The notes beneath the pieces are model-generated. The model was not told where the DNA came from, did no database searches, and saw nothing but the letters and a program-made list of their open reading frames with translations. A stretch of 64,000 nucleotides of DNA, from the NCBI GenBank assembly GCA_030734395.1, contig JAUZTG010000029.1, positions 4,650,001 through 4,714,000 on the forward strand, read 5' to 3'. Below, piece by piece: positions 56,569 through 64,000 of the stretch (positions are counted from its first letter, which is position 1; each line of letters begins with the position of its first letter). Source of the DNA: Sarocladium kiliense (Eukaryota; Ascomycota; Sordariomycetes; Hypocreales; Sarocladiaceae). Position numbers and translations under genes: made by a program.

Positions 56569-58566
56569 GATGTGAATGATGGAGGGGTAGAGAAGAGAAG
56601 AAGAGGGGCAGTCAGTTTGCGACAGTCGGCAAAGTGACGCGAATGCAGGACAAGGGCGAAGACAATAATGCTCTATAGGGAGTTGCCTTGAGAGACAGGA
56701 GCAGGAAGCAGGAGGTTTTGGGGGAGGGAGGAGGGTTGATGTACAGGAAGAAGATGAGGAGAGGAGGACGAAGGGAGCTGGGGCAGGATGCTTCTAAGTA
56801 CGGATGGAGAGCAGTCTGGCTATAGATGGGAGGAATCACAAGAGTTGGCGAAAAGTCACACGAGTTGGGGAAGCTTCCCCTCACAAACCCATGGTGTCCC
56901 CCCCGAACCCCGGATTGCGGAGAAGATGACCTCGTCTCATTTGCGAGGATTCACACGTGAAGCACAGACTCTGCTCGAGTTGCGGGACAACGAGGTGGAG
57001 AGCCTTGGAACTAACGACCCAAGAAGGAGGACCGAACGGTCGCTAGGACATGTTCCATGGGCGTTCCTAGCCCACAGGGAGAACCCTGGCTGCGTCTGCA
57101 TCACGCCAAAATGTCCCTGGGGTTGCCTGTTGTGTGGTCTAACGAGGCTACTACACAGCCTGGACTTGCAGATGGCTTCATCGAACATGAGGGCATCCCA
57201 CCTTTTCTCGGGAGGGGCACACGCACCAACCCCGAGCTGCATATGATCGAAGATGGTCAGCCACAAAGGTGGGTTCGGTCCCTTCGGGGCGGATCTCCCG
57301 AGTCAACTCTGCATCCCTACCGAACGGCCACCTCCGGAACTTGACGTACGACCCGCATGAGGAGCAGCGCCGTTTACGTATTTCCCACGCCTCCCATGTC
57401 ACCCACCCTCGCCCTAAGAGGTTCCTCGGCTTCCTTTCTGGCTTCTACTGCTGCTTAGACTCAGTGTGGCTTGCAGTAGCCCCGTACCGCGGGCGAACAG
57501 CGGGCACTATCAAAGGAACAGCAGTTCGCAGGGCGAAACTGGTTAGAGGCGCAAGTCACCAACGACGCCAGGCCAAGGGAAGTGTGCTTGCAGAAACAGA
57601 AAAAGGCCCGATGCAGTGGCTGCCGACATACTTTGTGCTTATACTCAATTGGCTTCAGAGTTGAGGCTTCGCGCCACCAACATTCGCTGAGAGAAGCGGC
57701 GACACCTTTCTCAGCTCTATTGTTTCCAATCTTGTTGCCTGGGCTGCTGGTGGCGTGCATGGCGAACATGATTTGTGATGCGTTTGTGTGTGTGCGCGTG
57801 ATCGTCGTGTGTCAACTCCAATCCGGGGTAACGTAAGATGTGGCTGGCATTGGCACACAGCATACCCTTGCTGACAATGTCGCATTGGCGACGCATCAGC
57901 CATGTCCTTTTGAGTGCTGGTCGCTCGCAGGATTTGCAGACGGGGAGCAGGGGGTGAGAGGTTGGTCACTGTGACGAAAACGAACTGTCCATCTTTACCT
58001 CGGCATCAATCTGCTGTTGGTTTCGTCCATCACACTGGAATGCAACTCAGCTAGGACAAGGCGCTGTTCTGACAGTGTCACAGAGCCGTCTGCTGCTTGT
58101 ATGACTCGGTGTGCTTCGGCCATTTGCGCGTTTGGTGCGTTAGACCAAAAACGCCATGGTTCAATAGACTGAGACAAAGTCCCTGAGTTTCCCGACACCT
58201 GGTCCCTGAATGCCCACTGTTCGAGGCCTTTTCCTGGCCATGCTGCTCCTCGGTCCCGGAAAGAATGGGCTCTTCAATCACGAGGTAAACTGAAGAAAAG
58301 AAAACTGGTGTTACTAGTACGAAGAAGCCTGGCTGAGGGTGGGTTCCTCGTGGGTAACAGATGGACATCCTCTAGTCCGTTTGCTCCACACAGACATCGA
58401 TCGTCGGTAGTCCTAAGGTAGCGGGACCCCGAACCACTCCTTGGCCGGGGCCGCCGCTCCCTGTGACGTCTCCGCTGTAAAGGCTGATAAGTCTCCTTTC
58501 ATTCGGACGTCGTCACCGAGCCTGCATCGTTGTCACGCCATGCCTTTCATGCCCTGGTCGTTCGCA

Positions 58567-58584
58567 CTCTCTCTCTCTCTCTCT
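58567..58584. repeat. CT microsatellite
   Basis: Nine perfect CT units lie about 0.75 kb upstream of the aquaglyceroporin ATG. A similar run lies upstream of the glycerol-3-phosphate dehydrogenase gene. Confidence 0.85.
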
Positions 58585-59182
58585 CCCTCTCAACTAGACA
58601 AACTGGGCATTCCATCACACACACCCTCGTCACCTCTTCATCCTGCATCGAGATTGACACTGAGTTGCTGTCATCCATTGTGCCTCTTGAAGACCACTGA
58701 AGAGGCACAGCGCGCGGAATCTTGACAAGCACAGTCTACAAACAAGACGAACGAGCAAGGCTGATCAAGCCTCAAGTCTTGCCCTTGTCAGTGTGAACCA
58801 TGCCCAGCCTTATGGTGGCCGGTGAATCCACCCGAGAACTAACAAAATCACAGCCCTCCGAGGTGTGGAGGAGAACCTTTATCTCGCACACCCCCGAGCC
58901 ATCCCACACTTGAACGCTTAAACTATCACCATCCCTGACCACCTCTCCCCACAGCGAGAAGACCGAGTAAAAGCCTTAGCCGCTCCATCTTTACAACTGG
59001 GGGGTCACTCGACCACATGGTCCTTGTTCTCCCCGACTGAACCTTCATCCCAACATCTCGGTTCCTCCTCCACGTTTTGGCACAGAGTCTTCTCCTCACT
59101 CCCCGGCCTGGAACATCTGTGCAACGGTTCGTGACAACCTGACCACCCCACGGGGACCAAGGATCACTCCTCCAGACATCTT

Positions 59183-59188
59183 TATAAA
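59183..59188 (+). promoter_or_regulatory. TATA box of the aquaglyceroporin gene
   Basis: TATAAA lies 146 bp before the ATG at 59329 and is followed by a long CT-rich leader, typical of highly expressed fungal genes. Confidence 0.55.
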
Positions 59189-59328
59189 CCTCTCCTCCCC
59201 CGCGCTTCTGCAACCTTGATCATCTCTTTGCCACACCGTCTCACCTTCTACCCCGGTTTCCTCCTCTGTGCTTCTGGACTTATCCATCATCACCTTCTTT
59301 GGTGTCGTCCTTTCCATCATCCTTCATC

Positions 59329-60460
59329 ATGTCTCAGCAACTATCACAAGACTCTATCTCAGAGTCCTCCGTGTCCAAGGGAGCACCTGTTCCCAAGGTC
59401 GATCAGGGCGGCTCAGTTAGACACGAGGAGCCCTCTCCTACGGAGCACTACCCTTACGCCGAGACCCCTCCTAAGTGGGTGAGGATTCGCGAGACAATGC
59501 AGGATGCATTCTCCGAGTTCATGGGCACCATGGTGCTTATTCTCTTCGGTGATGGTGTTGTTGCTCAGGTTGTTCTGAGCAGTAACGAGAAGGGAGAATA
59601 CCAATCCATCTCCTGGGGATGGGGGTGAGTCTACCAGATCCCGTAGAAACTGATCTAGGGATTTGAGAACTAACATAATAATAGCATCGGAGTCATGCTC
59701 GGTGTCTACGTCTCTGGTAAGAGCGGCGGCCACATCAACCCAGCCGTCACATTTACAAACTGTGTTTTCCGTGGCCACCCGTGGCGAAAATTCCCTATTT
59801 ACGCCCTTGCTCAGATCCTTGGGGCTATGGCTGGTGCTGCTATCGTTTACGGCAACTACAAGTCTGCTATCGACATGTTCGAGGGTGGTGCTGGCATTCG
59901 CACGGTTTCCGGTGATACTGCCACCGCTGGTATCTTCTGCACTTATCCTGCTCCCTTCATGACCCGCACTGGCATGTTCTTCTCCGAAGTGATTGCATCT
60001 GCTATCCTCATGATGTGCATCTACGCTATGGCCGATGACAACAACATTGGTGCCGGCAAGCTGATGCCTCTCGGCCTGTTCTTCCTGATTTTCGGCATTG
60101 GTGCTTGCTTCGGTTGGGAGACTGGCTATGCTATTAACCTTGCTCGTGACTTCGGCCCTCGCCTGGTCTCATATATGCTTGGTTATGGCCATGAGGTTTG
60201 GTCAGCTGGAGGTTACTATTTCTGGGTGAGTGGTATCTTTAACTTGGTGGATCAAGTGCACTGGCTAATTTTGACATCAGATTCCGATGGTTGCTCCTTT
60301 CCTCGGTTGCCTGCTTGGCGGTTTCCTCTACGATCTCTTCATTTACACTGGTACCGACAGCCCAGTCAACGAGCCCTGGATGGGCCTCCAAAGGCTCACT
60401 CGCCCTCGTAAGGAGGTTTGGTCGAACACTCACCGCACTGCTGGCGGATCTAAGGCGTGA
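59329..60460 (+). CDS. Aquaglyceroporin (MIP family glycerol channel)
   Basis: Three exons (59329-59624, 59685-60225, 60281-60460) encode 338 aa. The introns are 60 nt (GTGAGT...AATAG) and 55 nt (GTGAGT...ATCAG). A soluble N-terminus of about 60 residues precedes six helices with the MIP fold. FSEFMGTMVLILFGDGVVAQ is helix 1, and GGHINPAVTF carries the first NPA loop. The second half-helix reads INLARDFGPRL, so NPA is replaced by NLA. The Asp after Arg and the extra loop before it mark a glycerol-conducting rather than water-only channel. The C-terminus is basic and Ser/Thr-rich (RPRKEVWSNTHRTAGG). It mediates glycerol passage across the plasma membrane. It sits between glycerol kinase and glycerol-3-phosphate dehydrogenase. 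Confidence 0.95.
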
Positions 60461-61580
60461 GGGTGATCGGACAGAAGAAGAAAAACAAGAAATCCTTAAC
60501 GGGAGATGGAGAGATTCGAGTAAATGGTATTTGGCCAAATTTTCTTGAATAGGCGCTCAGGAAAGCACATTTGAACATATTTGATATTCAAAGTACACTC
60601 ATTCACACTCTGATGCGAGTTGTCATTCTGCAAAGAGAGTATCAGTCACTGTGATCGTACGAGCCAAGACTTGTCGGATTGTATTTAACGTGTGCCTTCA
60701 TTCAATCATATCAGAGTGTAGAATGTGGCACCTTAGCCAAGCTGAATTTATGAGCTACCACATCACAGCTGTATCCAGCTCGCGGTTTCACAAGAGCTAC
60801 ATGGCAATTCACGGGCTATTAGCCGAAATTTGACGAATGCCATATTGATTCTGACATAAGGTATATTGAGACATTACTGCAAGCTCACTCCCTGGATCAA
60901 GCCACATGGTTGGCCGCAGCCTCGGTTCAGACCATCGCCCACACAATTCCGTGCTACATAGAGGCCCTGCGTTCAGGTTTAGGGCTACCGATAGTCTGGG
61001 TAACCGGCTACTGTGCAACAGTGTCTGAGGCCCCAGCGAATAAGTCTCTGAAGGAAACTTTTGTCTTACCGGGAAGCCGGGGTTTGACTTTTGGGCGGTG
61101 GTCTGAATGATCTAGAATCAAGCCCTCTGTGGAGCTACGCGCCCTTGTACGAGGACACGAGGAAGCGACCCAACCCTAGTCGGATCCCGCGGCAGCCAAA
61201 CAAGTTGAAATTATGCGAGCGTTTAGCTCGAGCTACAGAAAAGGATGAACCAGTTCGCAGGAAAGAACAGTCTGGGGGAGACGTTCGCCAGGGGATGCTA
61301 GTCCATCTAACGGTGGCTGGGGGAAGGGGGTTGGCCACGATGGGGGCGACATGGGCTGTGAGCCTTTGCTTCTCTGGGCCTACGTCTGACATGGAGTCGC
61401 AGAGGGGCATCGTTTTTGAGGGTCAGAAGGCCAGAGTGAGGAGCAGCAGCACCAGGAGCGGGAGGGGCTTGTCCCCTCTCTCCATCGAACGAGGGTTGCA
61501 GTCGATGCACCGACATGATGTCCATGCCACCCCTCCAAGCGCCTGTGCCACCCAGACCGGACGCCCCGTCGCCACACCTT

Positions 61581-61601
61581 GATGATGATGATGATGATGA
61601 T
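61581..61601. repeat. GAT trinucleotide microsatellite
   Basis: Seven perfect GAT units lie in the intergenic region. Confidence 0.85.
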
Positions 61602-62287
61602 GGGGACACCAGGCTCAAGTACCGAAGAGTGCCGAGTATTGAGGGGCAGCTCTCGGTATTGGTAAACCGATTTGCATGACTCGGGATCAGTTCGGCCGAG
61701 ATTCAGCCTCAGCTGACCGAGTCCTTCTGTGTGCAACGAGTTAGTGGACGTCAGGCCTCAGGCAGCACCTGAGCAACCCCTGAGGGGAAGTGTCTTCAGC
61801 GCATGGCATGATCCTGCTGGGCATCTCGGGGGCTTCGGTGTCTGCACCCCGAGTTAGCACGTGTGAGCGCGACGCGACAGCCTCGAAAGGCTATGACGAC
61901 GGGAGGAGCAAACATGGCATTCCGGCGCAGGCGCGCAAATGCAGCCATTTCCGTCGGGTCCTTGGGCACAGTTTCTCCGTCCTGACGGCCAGTTCTGCAG
62001 GGTCCTGGCTCTTTCCAGCTGGGTCATTTGTCTTGTCTTGTCCCGACGGTGGAGAGTACCTGGAGCTGGTGCCCGTCCGTCCACAGCCTAGCAGGAGGCA
62101 GAGCTCGGAGAAACTGGACAGGCAGGCAGCTCGATCTTGGGTAGCTCGCTCGGTTCGTGGTCGATCATAAGTTTGTTTGTAGCTCTGGTGACCCAGATAA
62201 AGGCGGAACGGCCCCAAAGTCTGCGATGGCGGCGGGACGCGACCTGAATCATAGTACTTTTTTCTTCTAAGAGCTGTTGCCGTCCGG

Positions 62288-62310
62288 TCTCTCTCTCTCT
62301 CTCTCTCTCT
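62288..62310. repeat. CT microsatellite near the dehydrogenase start
   Basis: About eleven TC units lie 285 bp upstream of the glycerol-3-phosphate dehydrogenase ATG. Pyrimidine tracts of this kind often mark fungal core promoters. Confidence 0.85.
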
Positions 62311-62595
62311 TCCATATTCAACCCGATCCATCAATGAGACATCCGGGTCTTTGTTGAGTCGATTCATTTATCCTGCAGCTCCATCTATTGCCGTTGCCCG
62401 TTATCGACAAGGCCCGAGCAACGGAATTCCCAGTCGCAGCTCCCTCTACGTCACCCTCGCCCTTTTCTCCTTCGCAGCGGCTTCGGCCTCACAGCTCCCG
62501 GCGACTCTTCACCTCAAAACCCCCCTCGACGCCGATCATCTCACTTTCCCCCTCCGACTCTTCATCCTCCTACCTTCTCATATTCCCTGCCAACT

Positions 62596-64000
62596 ATGGC
62601 ACGAGGTCTGCAGTCCATTGGCCGCGGCTACAGGCTCGCAGCTGCCGCCGCTGCCACCACCGTTCTCGGAGGTGGCTTCTACCTCTCCTACAGCCGTAAA
62701 CCTCACCTTAAGCAGCCTCTCGTCGATTTGCGCAGAGATGACGCCGGTCGCATTGTTACCCCAACTTTCCCTGCCATCAGAACCCGGGCTGAACAGCTCG
62801 CTGAGCTTCGCAAGCACAATGGCAGCTCACCTGACGAGGAGTACGACTTGCTGGTCATTGGAGGCGGTGCTACTGGCACCGGCATCGCCCTCGACGCAGC
62901 AACCCGCGGCTTGAAGGTTGCCCTAGTCGAGCGCGATGATTTCAGCAGTGGCACCAGCTCCAAGAGCACAAAGCTCGTTCACGGCGGTGTGCGTTACCTT
63001 GAGAAGGCCGTCATGTCTCTTGACTATCCTCAGCTGCAACTTGTTATGGAGGCTCTGCGTGAGCGCCGAACATTCCTCGACATTGCACCTCACCTCTCTA
63101 CCTCCCTCCCAATTATCCTCCCGCTTCAGGGCTGGTTGCAAGCACCTTACATGTTTGCTGGCATCAAGGCCTATGACATTCTCGCAGGTTCTCGTGGCCT
63201 CGAGAGCTCTTATGTCATGAGCAAGGATGAGGCGCTGCAGAAGCTCCCCACTCTCCGCAAGGACCACCTCGTCGGCGCTCTCGTCTACTACGATGGCCAG
63301 CACAACGACTCCCGCATGAACGTCTCATTGGCTCTCACTGCTTCGCTCTATGGTGCCACCGTCCTGAATCACGTCGAGGTCACGAACCTGGAGAAGGATG
63401 CTAACGGCAAGATTCGTGGTGCTGTGGTCAAGGACCTTGGTGCAGGGCTGAGCGGCGACGAAGCTGGCGCTAAGGAATTCTCCGTGCGCGCAAAGGGTGT
63501 CATCAACGCTACTGGGCCATTCACTGATGCGATTGAGAAGATGGATGACGGAAACCGCAAGGACCTCGTTGTCCCCGCTTCAGGAACCCACGTCATGCTT
63601 TCTGGTGATCTCTGCCCGGCTGGTATGGGCATGCTTGATGCTTCTACCAGTGATGGCCGTGTCGTCTTCGTGCTGCCGTGGCAAGGTTACACCCTGGCTG
63701 GAACCACCGACAATGGCTGTCCTGTTGAGACGAACCCTATCCCCCCTCAAGAAGATGTCGATTTCATCCTCAAGGAGGTGAGCAAGCTCATGTCGCCAGT
63801 CAACCGCTCTGACGTCCTTGCTAGCTGGACTGGTACGTTGTTCTCCATTCTCAATGTTTGTCTATCTCTCTTACTAATTTGTTGTGCTCAAAGGTATCCG
63901 CCCCTTGATCAAGGACCCGAAAGCGAAGAACACCGAGTCTCTCGTCCGCAGCCACCTCGTCACTGTTTCTCCCGCTGGTCTCCTTACATGTGCCGGCGGC
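62596..64000 (+). CDS. GUT2: FAD-dependent glycerol-3-phosphate dehydrogenase, 3' end outside window
   Basis: Exon 1 is 62596-63832 (412 codons plus one base). A 61-nt intron (GTACGT...CAAAG, 63833-63893) leads to exon 2 from 63894, which runs off the window. The start MARGLQSIGRGYRLAAAAATT is a mitochondrial-type presequence followed by a hydrophobic stretch. The FAD motif is DLLVIGGGATGTGIALDAA, followed by VERDDFSSGTSSKSTKLVHGG and VRYLEKA, which are diagnostic of the GlpD/Gut2 family. Later segments are VYYDGQHNDSRMNVSLAL, GVINATGPFTD, and SWTGIRPLIKDP across the junction. It oxidises glycerol-3-phosphate to dihydroxyacetone phosphate at the outer face of the inner mitochondrial membrane, passing electrons to ubiquinone. 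About 400-450 codons are seen of the usual ~650-700. Confidence 0.96.
   Translation, partial: MARGLQSIGRGYRLAAAAAATTVLGGGFYLSYSRKPHLKQPLVDLRRDDAGRIVTPTFPAIRTRAEQLAELRKHNGSSPDEEYDLLVIGGGATGTGIALDAATRGLKVALVERDDFSSGTSSKSTKLVHGGVRYLEKAVMSLDYPQLQLVMEALRERRTFLDIAPHLSTSLPIILPLQGWLQAPYMFAGIKAYDILAGSRGLESSYVMSKDEALQKLPTLRKDHLVGALVYYDGQHNDSRMNVSLALTASLYGATVLNHVEVTNLEKDANGKIRGAVVKDLGAGLSGDEAGAKEFSVRAKGVINATGPFTDAIEKMDDGNRKDLVVPASGTHVMLSGDLCPAGMGMLDASTSDGRVVFVLPWQGYTLAGTTDNGCPVETNPIPPQEDVDFILKEVSKLMSPVNRSDVLASWTGTLFSILNVCLSLLLICCAQRYPPLDQGPESEEHRVSRPQPPRHCFSRWSPYMCRR

Larger units (their letters stand above)
56569..59328. other. Shared divergent promoter of glycerol kinase and glycerol channel
   Basis: The 2.76-kb region between two divergent genes of one pathway holds no supported gene. 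A CCCCGAACC word occurs near both genes (about 56901-56909 and 58427-58435). A CT microsatellite lies at 58567-58584, and the channel-side TATA box at 59183. The region is long enough for complex carbon and osmotic control. Confidence 0.6.
60461..62595. other. Intergenic, promoter of glycerol-3-phosphate dehydrogenase
   Basis: This stretch of 2.1 kb has no supported gene. It contains GAT and CT microsatellites, listed separately, and a CT-rich leader before the ATG at 62596. Confidence 0.55.

Overview
The window is nuclear DNA of a filamentous ascomycete (Pezizomycotina; a Sordariomycete, possibly Hypocreales, is a guess). The evidence is short spliceosomal introns of about 40-240 nt with GTRNGT donors, an AT-rich block carrying repeat-induced point mutation (RIP) scars, a Fot1/pogo-type transposon, a fungal STAND/NLR protein, Zn2Cys6 and MFS genes, and fungal housekeeping genes (ATG7, wee1, PMP3, GPI11, DCD1). 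I found 18 protein-coding genes (one running off the right edge), one tRNA, one decayed DNA transposon, one probable solo LTR, and the relic of a tandem protease duplicate. Exon limits were set by reading splice sites in the DNA and checking reading-frame phase across every junction.

Layout. 1-8.9 kb is an accessory, gene-poor end: a secreted AA11-like lytic polysaccharide monooxygenase, a 10-cysteine small secreted protein, then a RIP-degraded AT-rich block with a complete but dead 1.84-kb Fot1-like element (26-bp terminal inverted repeats, TA duplication) and a probable gypsy solo LTR. 9-24.4 kb holds a flavin amine oxidase, a 1056-aa NLR with TPR repeats, an alpha-glucoside-type MFS permease with a striking 44-bp-period palindromic repeat upstream, a two-TM unknown protein, a Kex2-processed secreted protein, a DadA-type FAD oxidoreductase and a lactose-permease-like MFS protein. 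25.9-37.6 kb is mostly housekeeping: Wee1 kinase with a 3.3-kb upstream gap, dCMP deaminase, tRNA-Glu(CTC) and ATG7. 37.8-42.4 kb carries a 12-exon subtilisin-like protease and pieces of a decayed tandem copy beside it. 44.5-49.8 kb has PMP3, GPI11 and a small probable mitochondrial protein.

The right end (50.7-64 kb) is functionally coherent. A Zn2Cys6 regulator is followed by glycerol kinase, an aquaglyceroporin and FAD-dependent glycerol-3-phosphate dehydrogenase. Together these give glycerol entry, phosphorylation and oxidation to dihydroxyacetone phosphate in about 10 kb. Glycerol kinase and the channel are divergent across 2.8 kb. Whether the neighbouring regulator controls them is an inference.
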